Shown: positions 39,813 through 47,851 of the stretch, in pieces
Layout of the letters: the number at the start of each line of letters is the position of its first letter
Position numbering within the stretch: position 1 is the stretch's first letter
Assembly (NCBI GenBank): GCA_022846035.1
Contig: AP025580.1
Coordinates: 1,860,001 to 1,924,000, forward strand
DNA: 64,000 nt
Reading direction: 5' to 3'
DNA from: Christensenellaceae bacterium
GTDB taxonomy: Bacteria; Bacillota; Clostridia; Christensenellales; Christensenellaceae
The notes under the pieces: model-generated
What the model was told of the DNA's origin: nothing
Seen by the model: the letters and a program-made list of their open reading frames with translations, nothing else
Database searches by the model: none
Position numbers and translations under genes: made by a program

Positions 39813-40664
39813 GATATTTTCTCCTTTTTGGGATAAGTTTTAAAAAATCAGGAAACACCGCAAATAGGGCCAGAAAACGTTCGATCCAATTACATCTTCC
39901 GAAATTCTTGCACCTCCGTTCCAAAGTAACCGGATAAATAATAACGCCAGCTGAAAATAGTTTTGTCGGGATCATTCATTAAATATTCCCAGTATAGGCT
40001 CCAAATTACCCACGACGCTTCTTCCGATTCGTTGCGTTTGTTAATGCAGATTACGCACAACATGCATTAGATTTGCAACTTCCATATCCGCTCTCAGATA
40101 CGCATCCGTCATAAATGCAGGCAAATCTCTGTAGCACTGGTAAATGTACGGGGTGGAGAGTCCACATCAATACGCCGATTTCAAAAAATATGTCAATATT
40201 TTTTGCAGAGTTTGCCACTCTATGTGAGAGCCTGACTGCTATACTCGAAAACATTATAGCATTTGGATGGACAAAAATCAATATCAACTAATAGAAAAAA
40301 TGAAAGAAAAATCCGAAATTCGTCGTCATATCATACTTTCGTGTGTCTTGGAGCGACACATTTCTCCACAGTGCATATATCAGCGCTGTCAAATACGCAG
40401 TCAACAATGGATTTACCAATCAAGTAAAATAGGTTAGATCGATATGTCCACGCATCTATGGAACTAAAGTGAGCGAATATGAGCAAGCTGGCTGCGGCGG
40501 GGTTTTAATCTCCGCAGTCAAACTTGTGTGCCTATCTAGCTCTCCAGCGCCGGTTTTCCTTTGTAATACAAGCATTTACAATTTCCTTGTAGCAGAGTGG
40601 CAAACTCTGCGAAAAGTGATATAAAATAAAGGTGCCATCTCGCGCATGCAAGATGGCACCTTTT
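39813..40664. other. Gene-poor interval of about 850 bp
   Basis: No credible coding sequence was found. The short minus-strand frame at 40051-40287 lacks a ribosome site and looks random. The interval holds the inverted repeat pair at 40205 and 40594 and ends in the transfer-operon terminator. It may be the scar of a lost cargo gene. Confidence 0.6.
40205..40610. repeat. 17-bp inverted repeats bounding a 400-bp non-coding block
   Basis: GCAGAGTTTGCCACTCT (40205-40221) is the exact reverse complement of 40594-40610. Each arm is itself a small hairpin (AGAGT/ACTCT). The enclosed sequence is non-coding, as in miniature inverted-repeat elements. No target-site duplication was recognised. Confidence 0.45.
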
Positions 40665-40667
40665 TTA
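40631..40667. terminator. Terminator at the end of the transfer operon
   Basis: GGTGCCATCT (40631-40640) pairs with AGATGGCACC (40651-40660). A TTTTTT run follows on the plus strand and TTTATTTTAT on the minus strand, so it works in both directions. Confidence 0.88.
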
Positions 40668-42386
40668 ATATTGAGGCACTCCGTATCCGAGGATTTCGTA
40701 GTGACCTACGCTGTACTGGTTTACCCGACAGCTATCACCGGAGTTTCCCTCAACGGTATAAACGATACCGTTTTCTACTTTTTGAACAATACCGGTGTGG
40801 TCGGATTGTCCGTCCTGCGGACCGGAGCTGCCTATGTTATCCCAATCGAAGAAAATGATCATTCCGGGGACAGGCTCGGCAGAGCCGTCTATCCACTGTC
40901 CACGATCTTTAAACCACTGGACGCCGTTCACGCAGCCCGCATATTTCGGAACAACCCCAGTGTCGATATAGCCGCACTGATCGGCACACCAGCTTACAAA
41001 ACAAGCACACCATTCCACACGGCTTCCGAAACCATACCAAGACCAGTACGGTTCGCCGCCTATATTGCCGACCTGTGAAAGTGCCACGGTGACGATCTGA
41101 TCGTCGCTGTATCGGATACCGTAAAGTACCGCTGCCCAAATAGAGTTGTTCTCATCCTTGAGCAGCTCGGCAAGATACTCCCGCTGTTCTGCGTCAAAGC
41201 CGTATAGGTCAGCCATTTCGTCCACCGTCAAATGAGAAACGGTGATATAAAGCGTTGTCTTTGTAACCGTCGTTTCCGTCTGAACAATGTTGCCGTTTCC
41301 GTCGTCCGTTTCGGTGATCTCCGTTTCCGAGTGGCTTTCACTGCGGGAAGATATGGAGTTCATCTCCCAAAAGATGTCCGAGAGGATCTGCTTCTTGCTC
41401 TCGTCCATCGTGGCAACCTCCTGCGGATTGTTCTTGTCGGTGTTCGTCTTGACTGCATAGACCGCAAGCACATCCTTCCACACGGCTCGACCGCCGCTGA
41501 TCTCCATATTATCATAAGCTACCGAGTTTTTCTCCGCTTCCATCTTGGCATCGTAATCAGCATTGATTTCCTGCACGGCTGTCTGCATCGACATTCCTGT
41601 GCCGGAATCCTCACCGGAAAAGAATATCCCGAAAACCGAGCCGCAAATCAGGGCAATCAGGCAAATCACGACAATGACCGCAACGGCAACCCAGCCGCCT
41701 GCGGCGATAGCAGCGACCAATGCTTTGGTCGCCGCTATGATTGCTTTGACTGCGGCAATCGTTGCTTTAACGGCAGCTTTTACACCGGCAACCGCTGCCT
41801 TGGCTGTGGCTTTGGCGGCTTGTGCAGCTTTTTGCGATGCTTTCACCGTAGCCTGTGCGGTTTTCTGCGCCGTCTTTGCAGCCTGCTGCGTGGTCTTGAT
41901 TGCCGTTTTCGTGGTCTTGACCGACCTCTGTGCGGCTTTGGCTGCACCTTTCCCGGCAGTCTTGATGGTTTTCTTACCGGCAGACCTGGCAGACTGTTTG
42001 ATCGTCTTTTCCGTTTGCTCGACCGCCTTGATGGTCTTATTCCCGGAGGTACGGACAGTCTGCCTTTTTATCGACTCAGCCGCCCGCTTTTCCCGGAACC
42101 TCTGAACACCGTCCTTTGCTTTGGACACATTCCGTTTCGTTTCTTCCAGCCCCTTGCGCCCCTGCTTATCAAACTGGTGCGCCGCTTCGTGCGTGATACG
42201 GTCAACGCCGCCTTCCACTCGGTCAGAGGCGTACTCCTCGGCATTATGCTCATCCGGGTGCGTTGTGTGTTCTGCCTTTTCCTTCGCCTGCACATAGGCG
42301 GAGCGCATACGGTCTGCGGCGATTGCCGCTTTGTCGATCTTCTTGATTGTGCCTTTCACGACATCTCTCGTTTTAATATCAGCCAT
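40665..42386 (-). CDS. CHAP-domain cell-wall hydrolase of the conjugation apparatus
   Basis: 573 residues from ATG 42386 behind GGAGGG. The N-terminal ~230 residues are Lys/Ala/Thr-rich and probably coiled or cytoplasmic. One membrane helix follows ([21 protein letters not shown], ~240-262). The extracellular part ends in a CHAP amidase domain with Cys in [11 protein letters not shown] (~460), His in SDHTGIV (~528) and a downstream Asn/Glu site. It resembles the CD1108-type mobile element proteins and would open peptidoglycan locally for the mating channel. The extreme Ala/Lys repeats may drive oligomerisation. Confidence 0.88.
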   Translation of the reverse strand: MADIKTRDVVKGTIKKIDKAAIAADRMRSAYVQAKEKAEHTTHPDEHNAEEYASDRVEGGVDRITHEAAHQFDKQGRKGLEETKRNVSKAKDGVQRFREKRAAESIKRQTVRTSGNKTIKAVEQTEKTIKQSARSAGKKTIKTAGKGAAKAAQRSVKTTKTAIKTTQQAAKTAQKTAQATVKASQKAAQAAKATAKAAVAGVKAAVKATIAAVKAIIAATKALVAAIAAGGWVAVAVIVVICLIALICGSVFGIFFSGEDSGTGMSMQTAVQEINADYDAKMEAEKNSVAYDNMEISGGRAVWKDVLAVYAVKTNTDKNNPQEVATMDESKKQILSDIFWEMNSISSRSESHSETEITETDDGNGNIVQTETTVTKTTLYITVSHLTVDEMADLYGFDAEQREYLAELLKDENNSIWAAVLYGIRYSDDQIVTVALSQVGNIGGEPYWSWYGFGSRVEWCACFVSWCADQCGYIDTGVVPKYAGCVNGVQWFKDRGQWIDGSAEPVPGMIIFFDWDNIGSSGPQDGQSDHTGIVQKVENGIVYTVEGNSGDSCRVNQYSVGHYEILGYGVPQY

Positions 42387-42423
42387 TGAACCCTCCTTTC
42401 CGGGGCGTACCAAAACACCCCTA

Positions 42424-42464
42424 AATTAAAAATGAGGGGTAAAGGTATAAACACCTTACCCCTC
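42424..42464 (-). terminator. Hairpin between Cys-rich gene and CHAP gene
   Basis: GAGGGGTAAAGGT and ACCTTACCCCTC form a stem, and on the minus strand ATTTTTAATTT follows. It would reduce transcription into the hydrolase gene, perhaps limiting wall damage. Confidence 0.7.
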
Positions 42465-42504
42465 AAAGTGCGGGAGCTGAAAAGCCTTGATATTGCTGGC
42501 TTTT

Positions 42505-42867
42505 TCAGCGCCTATTTTTCGACTCTGCCCGTTTTCTTCTTGCGTACTCTGCCTGCTGAGCTTTGTAAGCTCTTTGAGCGCACTTCTCGCAATATTTCTT
42601 TCGGTTGCCCTTCTTGATAATAGGCGCACCGCAGGACACGCACTTTTCAAAGCGTGTGCCAAGAATATCCGCTTCCAGCAAAGGCTCTGCCGGCAAAACA
42701 GCTTTGCGGAAATACTTGCAGAGAAGTGAGTATGAGATGCTCTGCACACAGGCGCAGGGTTCTCCGTCATCCAGCGCAAGGCAGTTGCCGTTGTCATAAT
42801 TGGCACAAAGGCGCTTAATTAGGGCGTTCGCCCTCTGCCGTTGCTTCGGCGTGAGGCTTGGCAGCAT
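42505..42867 (-). CDS. Cysteine-rich VLP-type ICE protein
   Basis: 120 residues. It has LTPKQRQRANALIKRLCANYDNGNCL, an ACVQSISYSLLCKYFRKAVLP stretch and a zinc-finger-like VSCGAPI...KKYCEKC pair, then a very basic tail. This matches the Cys_rich_VLP family of Tn1549-like elements. The Val-Leu-Pro motif is visible. I start at ATG 42867. A GTG three codons earlier has slightly better ribosome-site spacing. It overlaps the sortase gene end by about 50 bp. A DNA- or RNA-binding role is inferred. Confidence 0.75.
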   Translation of the reverse strand: MLPSLTPKQRQRANALIKRLCANYDNGNCLALDDGEPCACVQSISYSLLCKYFRKAVLPAEPLLEADILGTRFEKCVSCGAPIIKKGNRKKYCEKCAQRAYKAQQAEYARRKRAESKNRR

Positions 42868-43663
42868 CTGCACCACCGTCCTCCGTTATGTGCTTCGCCA
42901 CGACCACAAGACGGCTGTTGTTGCGGCTGTACTCACAGGTAGACAGCGTAATGAGCTTATCGCCGTATTCGGCGGTCACGCCGGTATCATAGAAAGACAG
43001 CTCCTTGCACTTGGCAATGAAGTCGTCAAACTCATTGGCACTCTCTGCGTCTATAAAGCGATAAAACTTGAATGCTTCGGGACTGTCGGTGTAGACCACC
43101 GTGCGGAATACGGCAACGATCTCATACTCCTGCCTATCCGTCAGTGTGTTGAAGGTGATCATCCGATGCTCGCTCCAAAAGTCTTTGCTCTTGAATTTTT
43201 CAAGGTGGGCAAACATCGAACCGTTGGACATATGGTGTCCATAGATGACAAGATTGTCGGACGGCTCCTGCACATCGCAATCCTCCTGCACATAGGGACA
43301 GCCATAGTCGGAGTATTCCTTATCAAAGCCGTGCTTTAGATAGAAATTCGGCTCATTCACCGACTGCATTACGGGATAATTGATGTTGGTATCTGCAATG
43401 CTGATCCAGCCCACCAAATCGCCGTTCTGCTGATAAAGCTCTGCAAGCTCCGGCAGAAGCATCTTTTCCTCGGAGTATGGAATCTGCTCCGTCGGTTCCG
43501 TTGCAGCATCCGTCTGTGCCGCAGCGTCTACAAGTTCAGCCAGCTCGCCATAAAGCGCAGCTTGCTTATTCGACTCCTTGTAGTGATCGATAATAAAATA
43601 GGTGCTTGTGCCGAGAACAGCTACAAGCACCGCAACAAGAATCATACAGATTTTCTTTTTCAT
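42815..43663 (-). CDS. srtB: Class B sortase
   Basis: 282 residues with an N-terminal membrane anchor (KKKICMILVAVLVAVLGTSTYFIID) and an extracellular sortase fold. The catalytic His is in VIYGHHMSNGSMF (~143), Cys in LSTCEYSRNNSR (~243) and Arg six residues later. Class B enzymes attach proteins with NPxTG/LPxTG-like signals. ICE copies probably anchor the element's own surface proteins, such as CnaB adhesins like the left ICE one (TPKTG). It sits directly downstream of virB4 in the transfer operon. Confidence 0.92.
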   Translation of the reverse strand: MKKKICMILVAVLVAVLGTSTYFIIDHYKESNKQAALYGELAELVDAAAQTDAATEPTEQIPYSEEKMLLPELAELYQQNGDLVGWISIADTNINYPVMQSVNEPNFYLKHGFDKEYSDYGCPYVQEDCDVQEPSDNLVIYGHHMSNGSMFAHLEKFKSKDFWSEHRMITFNTLTDRQEYEIVAVFRTVVYTDSPEAFKFYRFIDAESANEFDDFIAKCKELSFYDTGVTAEYGDKLITLSTCEYSRNNSRLVVVAKHITEDGGADAAKPHAEATAEGERPN

Positions 43664-43695
43664 TGAATTTCCTTTCTTGACGCCAAAGGCGAGGG

Positions 43696-46029
43696 TTAAG
43701 CACCCTCGCCCGGTTTGGTGGTCATCAGCTTATAGAGCTTCGTGTTCTTGGGGAATTTATTGGCAAACGGTACAAGGCTGGAGCCGACCTTGATCAGTCC
43801 GTGACCGGCATCCACATTGGTGATATAGGAAAGCTGGGTGTCCGAGATGTTCAGCAGTTTTGCAAGCTCCAATCTGTCCGTGGATGCCTGATTGAGCATA
43901 ACAATGAACTCGGAGTTTGCCAGCATCGTTCTTGCCGTGTGGGACTGAAGCAGGTCGTCCACATTCTGCGTGATGCCCGTGGCATAAGCACCGTACTTTC
44001 GCACACGCTTCCAAAGGGTGAACAGGAAGTTTGCGCTGTACTCGTGCTGGAACAGAAGGTAGATTTCATCAATGAAGATGAAGGTGTTCTTGCCCTTAGC
44101 TCGGTTCTGCGTAATACGGTTCAGAATAGAGTCGAGGACGACCAGCATACCGATGGGCATAAGCTGCTTGCCGAGGTCAAGGATGTCATAGCAGATCAGG
44201 CGGTTATCCGTGTCCACATTGGTTTTCTTTGCAAAGGTGTTCAGAGAGCCGTTTGTAAACAGCTCAATGGCAAGAGCGATTTCCTGCGCTTCGGGTTCGG
44301 ATTGCTTGAGAAGCTCCGCTCGGAAGTCCTGCAAAGTCGGCACCTCGCCGGTGTAGTTGTTCTGCTGATAGGCGCGGTAGACGCTTGCCGTACAGCGGTC
44401 AATGATAGACTTCTGCACTGCGCCGAGGTTGTTGCCGCCGATGAGCTGCTCGCACAGGGACATAATAAACTCGGATTTCAGAATAACAGGGTTTGCTCCG
44501 TCACCGTATTCCCGGTTCATATCCATCGCATTGATATGGGTGGGAGAAGTGGCAGAGATGTTGATGATCTCGCCGCCAAGTGCTCGAACAAGGGGCAAAT
44601 ATTCTCGCTCCGGGTCAATGATAATGATGTCTGCGTTGCCGGCAAGCACCTGATTGATGACCTCGCCTTTTGCGGTAAAGGACTTACCACCACCCGAAAC
44701 ACCGAGAATAAACTCGTTGCCGTTGAGGAGCTGTCTGCGGTCTGCGATGATCATATTCTTGGAAATAACATTCTGACCGTAGTAAACGCCGTTGGTATGG
44801 CAAATATCCTGCACTCGGAACGGGATAAAGACCGCAAGGCTCTCTGTGGTCAGAGTACGGAACGACTCAATCTTGCGGACACCGAAAGGCATCGCCGTAT
44901 TCAGCCCATCAAGCTGCTGAAACTTGAGAACACCGAACTGACACAGGTGCTTTCTTGCCGTAGTGAGCAGAGCCTCAGTGTCGTTGTCAAGCTGCTCCTT
45001 GGTGTCCGCCGTGTGAACCATCGTCAGAACGGCAAACATCATTCGCTGGTCACGGGTCGTCAGGTCATCAAGGAACTCCTTCATTTCCTTGCGCTGTTGT
45101 TCAATGTCGTAGGGAAGCTGGGCAGAAAAGTTGTTGTTGGCGTTCTGCCGACGCTGCCAGTTGGTCGCATTGGTTTCCACGCCGAGCAAACGGCTTTCAG
45201 CTTCCCTCACGGCTTCATCCGTGGGTACGGGGATAACATCAATGGACATCATCAGATTGCGGTTGAGATCGGTCATTTCGGCAACCATACTGTCCTTGAT
45301 ATAGGAAGCGTACTCCCGCAGGAACAGCACTCTGCCGTATCGCTCACCGATCTTGAAATAGTCGCCCGTGAACTCCATCGAATCAGGGCAGATGAAATCC
45401 TTGAAGTCGTGACCCTTTCTGCGGGTTTCCTTGATGTCGAAGCGAAACTCCGTTTCTTCACCGGCACGGTAAAAGTCGTGGAAAATGCGGAGCCGTTCGT
45501 CCGGCTCCAGCTCCACGCACTTACTGCCGAGTCGCCCGAAGTGGGCGATCAGGTCAGCACCCACACGGGCAAAGTAGTTTCTCGCTTCCTCCACATTCTT
45601 CTTGCATACCGAAATGGTGATGTACTTCTCCTGAATGATAGCGTTTGCGCCGGTTGCTTTATCAAGGAGCATTCGATTGTACTCCTCACGGTACTCGTCA
45701 AGAGCATCGCCCTTCAGGGGGAGAAGAATGGTTTTCTCAAAGTTTACACGGTTCAAACGACGGTTGTTAATGGTGATCTTGGTGGTTGCGCCGCTGTCAA
45801 GGCTGTTGAGCAGCTCCGAATATTCAAGGAACATAGCTTCCTTATCCTCACGACTGGCGACAGCATAGTTGATGTCGCTGAACTTATAGGTCTTGGAGAA
45901 CTTATCTCTGCCCACCTGAAAAATACCGTCGTCGTAAATCGCCTTGATGGGGATTACATCCTGGACGCCCCTCGGCACAACAAATCGTTCTTTATCCTGC
46001 TTGAGCAGGTTGCGAAGCGTTTTAATCAT
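43696..46029 (-). CDS. virB4: VirB4/TraE-type conjugation ATPase
   Basis: 777 residues. The N-terminal half is the VirB4-specific domain. The ATPase half has Walker A GVSGGGKSFTAKGEV (~445), a DPEREYLPLVRALGGE segment, Walker B TFIFIDEIYLLFQHEYS (~650) and a late ITQNVDDLLQS switch. It powers assembly of the type IV channel and substrate movement at the cytoplasmic membrane. The start overlaps the prgI-like gene by 8 bp. All NTPase motifs are intact. Confidence 0.95.
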   Translation of the reverse strand: MIKTLRNLLKQDKERFVVPRGVQDVIPIKAIYDDGIFQVGRDKFSKTYKFSDINYAVASREDKEAMFLEYSELLNSLDSGATTKITINNRRLNRVNFEKTILLPLKGDALDEYREEYNRMLLDKATGANAIIQEKYITISVCKKNVEEARNYFARVGADLIAHFGRLGSKCVELEPDERLRIFHDFYRAGEETEFRFDIKETRRKGHDFKDFICPDSMEFTGDYFKIGERYGRVLFLREYASYIKDSMVAEMTDLNRNLMMSIDVIPVPTDEAVREAESRLLGVETNATNWQRRQNANNNFSAQLPYDIEQQRKEMKEFLDDLTTRDQRMMFAVLTMVHTADTKEQLDNDTEALLTTARKHLCQFGVLKFQQLDGLNTAMPFGVRKIESFRTLTTESLAVFIPFRVQDICHTNGVYYGQNVISKNMIIADRRQLLNGNEFILGVSGGGKSFTAKGEVINQVLAGNADIIIIDPEREYLPLVRALGGEIINISATSPTHINAMDMNREYGDGANPVILKSEFIMSLCEQLIGGNNLGAVQKSIIDRCTASVYRAYQQNNYTGEVPTLQDFRAELLKQSEPEAQEIALAIELFTNGSLNTFAKKTNVDTDNRLICYDILDLGKQLMPIGMLVVLDSILNRITQNRAKGKNTFIFIDEIYLLFQHEYSANFLFTLWKRVRKYGAYATGITQNVDDLLQSHTARTMLANSEFIVMLNQASTDRLELAKLLNISDTQLSYITNVDAGHGLIKVGSSLVPFANKFPKNTKLYKLMTTKPGEGA

Positions 46030-46387
46030 TGGCTTTTGATACCTCCTTCTGCTTGTGTTCCATTCCCGGCTTCATCATCTCGTAGTAGGTGTTGGTAGAA
46101 CGGAAGGTCAGTTTCTTTGGCATCAGAAACTCGGATTTGAACCAAGCCCATACGAACTTTTCTGCCGTCATTCCGTTGTATTTGATAAAGCCGAGAGCCG
46201 CAAAGGGTGTGGCTCCCAAAATGCACATCCACGATACGGTTTCCGTGCCGACATATGGCTTGAGCAGGAAATAGAGTCCCACTGCCACCACGCAGGCGCA
46301 GGCAGAAAAAATGAACTGTCGCATAGACAGTCCAAAGAACATTGCCTCCGTATAGTTGCGGATTTCTCGGTTGATTTTAACTTCCAT
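46022..46387 (-). CDS. PrgI-family conjugation membrane protein (VirB3 position)
   Basis: 121 residues from ATG 46387 behind AAAGGAG (longer frame rejected). After a short cytoplasmic start (EVKINREIRNYTEAMFFGLSMRQF) there are two membrane helices (FSACACVVAVGLYFLLK and ETVSWMCILGATPFAALGF) and a basic KTEFVWAWFKSEF-like segment. This matches PrgI of Gram-positive conjugation systems, equivalent in position and topology to VirB3. It is translationally coupled to virB4. Confidence 0.88.
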   Translation of the reverse strand: MEVKINREIRNYTEAMFFGLSMRQFIFSACACVVAVGLYFLLKPYVGTETVSWMCILGATPFAALGFIKYNGMTAEKFVWAWFKSEFLMPKKLTFRSTNTYYEMMKPGMEHKQKEVSKAND

Positions 46388-46571
46388 TGAAGCTCCTTTC
46401 TCTGCGATAGCTTTCCTTTGCCTGACGGATTTCCTCGACACAGACGCATTCATCCGCAAGGCAATTCACCTTGCCTTTGCGTCTACCGCCATAGTACAGG
46501 CAATACCGGCAATCGCAGTCCTCAAAGGTGAACCCCTTGAAGCGGTTATAGATTTTGGTGTTGTTTTTCAT
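46377..46571 (-). CDS. Small cysteine-rich ICE protein
   Basis: 64 residues: TFEDCDCRYCLYYGGRRKGKVNCLADECVCVEEIRQAKESYRRER. Seven Cys residues in C-x-C-x2-C and C-x4-C-x-C arrangements suggest a metal-binding knuckle. It overlaps the start of the PrgI-like gene by 11 bp. It occurs at the same operon position in related elements. Function is unknown. Confidence 0.7.
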   Translation of the reverse strand: MKNNTKIYNRFKGFTFEDCDCRYCLYYGGRRKGKVNCLADECVCVEEIRQAKESYRRERSFNGS

Positions 46572-46581
46572 AGTGCGCTCC

Positions 46582-47418
46582 TTACAGTCCCATCATCTCT
46601 CGGATAATGCGGTCGCTCATCTTGACCGAGCCAACGAGAACGAGCATATTAAAGAGCAGTTCGCCTATATAACTCCACACCTGCGTGACCGCCGCCGCAT
46701 CGGGGTTTACTACGGGCGGTGAAGACGCAAAGAGCGAGAAGATGATGCAGGACAGCACGATCACTGCCCCCTCCAAGCAAACGGCGCAGTAGCTTTTGAT
46801 GAAGGACTTGCCCACATTCTGACTCGGTTCACCGGCGAAGGTGGAAAGCGGAATGGGCGCAAGTGCCGTATACATATAGAGCTTGAAGAACCGCCCATAC
46901 ACGGTCATTATCAGGATGAATGACATTACGGTGATGAACAGCCCTCCGATGAGCGTGACCGCCCACAACGGGATGGACTCAAAGAAGCCGCAGTCCTCGA
47001 TGGTCGTTATCATTTCAGCCGGTAGAACCGTCTGTTGCGGTGAACCGAAGCCTGCCGAACTCATAATTGTCGAAATCGTTCCCTGCACAATATTGAACAG
47101 GGCAAGCATCAGCTCCATACCATAAGTGATAGCCCCCTTGGCAATGGCGAAGCGAACGAACAGCTTCAGAGCGTGTTCCGGTTTCTTGACTTCTGTGAAC
47201 GAGCCGCAGGTTTTGACCATACCGGCAACAAAGAACAGCACAAGGAGTGCAAGTCCGATAGACTGCACTGCGCCGTTGATGTTGACGATCACGCCCCATA
47301 TCCCACCGCCTTTGAAGTCCTGCGGCGTTGTCGTGATAAGCTGCCAAATCTCAGCCAGCTTCTCGTTCCAAGTTTCCAGTGCGTTTTGAAGATTTTGTAC
47401 GACCCAGTTGTCGCTCAC
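46582..47418 (-). CDS. VirB6/TrbL-like channel membrane protein
   Basis: 278 residues. I start at GTG 47418 because AAAGGAGG is then 8 bases away. A GTG nine bases upstream overlaps it. About six hydrophobic helices are present (SIGLALLVLFFVAGMVKTCG, GMELMLALFNIVQGTIS, LIGGLFITVMSFILIMTVYG, AVCLEGAVIVLSCIIFSLF and others). A conserved APIPLSTFAGEPSQNVGKSFIKSY loop is typical of the CD0411/TrcD-like family. It forms part of the inner-membrane mating channel. Confidence 0.85.
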   Translation of the reverse strand: MSDNWVVQNLQNALETWNEKLAEIWQLITTTPQDFKGGGIWGVIVNINGAVQSIGLALLVLFFVAGMVKTCGSFTEVKKPEHALKLFVRFAIAKGAITYGMELMLALFNIVQGTISTIMSSAGFGSPQQTVLPAEMITTIEDCGFFESIPLWAVTLIGGLFITVMSFILIMTVYGRFFKLYMYTALAPIPLSTFAGEPSQNVGKSFIKSYCAVCLEGAVIVLSCIIFSLFASSPPVVNPDAAAVTQVWSYIGELLFNMLVLVGSVKMSDRIIREMMGL

Positions 47419-47443
47419 GAAAAGCACCTCCTTTCAAAGAATA

Positions 47444-47475
47444 AGGGGTGCTCCCGATTTTTCGGGAACACCCCT
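47444..47475 (-). terminator. Hairpin between Maff2 gene and VirB6-like gene
   Basis: AGGGGTG..CCCGA pairs with CGGG..CACCCCT, and the minus strand then reads TTATTCTTT. It may act as an attenuator that makes the Maff2 product more abundant than downstream channel proteins. Confidence 0.65.
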
Positions 47476-47489
47476 CGGTGTGAAATTTC

Positions 47490-47846
47490 TTAGCCGACAA
47501 TCAGGTCAAGGATTTCCTTTGCAAAGGTGATGATGACGCCGCCCGCAAGGGTCAGGAAACCGTTTGCTCGCTGAGAGGGGTCGTGGGACTTCAGGGACAG
47601 ACCGACCTGCACAACGCCAAAGCCCAGCAGGATGAGTCCAATCGCACGGATCAGACCAAAAATAAAGGTGGACAGGTTATTGATAACGGTAATGGGGTCG
47701 TTGGCGGCAAAAGCCGTGACCGAAGTACCGAGGACGAGTGCTGCACCCATAATGGCAGTGCAGTAAATGCGGAAGCCCTTCTTGACCTTGCCGGTCATAG
47801 GCAGCTTTTCGGTATGCTTCTCGTTTTTCTTCTTGAAAATGTTCAT
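47490..47846 (-). CDS. Maff2-family pilin-like membrane protein
   Basis: 118 residues. A basic N-terminus is followed by a signal-like helix ending in AFAAN and two further hydrophobic helices (FIFGLIRAIGLILLGFGVVQVGL and FLTLAGGVIITFAKEILDLIVG). This is the Maff2 family of mobile elements. The signal peptide plus two helices is the topology of VirB2/TrbC pilins, so I infer the conjugative pilin or channel subunit. High demand would suit the terminator just downstream. Confidence 0.8.
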   Translation of the reverse strand: MNIFKKKNEKHTEKLPMTGKVKKGFRIYCTAIMGAALVLGTSVTAFAANDPITVINNLSTFIFGLIRAIGLILLGFGVVQVGLSLKSHDPSQRANGFLTLAGGVIITFAKEILDLIVG

Positions 47847-47851
47847 ATTAG

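Noticed and set aside
40051-40287. 78-codon minus-strand frame in the gene-poor interval
   Set aside because: No ribosome site and an unconvincing composition. It overlaps one inverted-repeat arm.
41232-42389. 385-codon Cys/Gly/Arg-rich plus-strand frame
   Set aside because: Shadow of the Ala/Lys-rich repeats of the CHAP protein. The composition is explained by reading those codons backwards.
43801-46098. 765-codon plus-strand open frame
   Set aside because: It is exactly antisense to virB4, has no ribosome site, and its residues look like reverse-strand shadow of a GC-rich coding frame.
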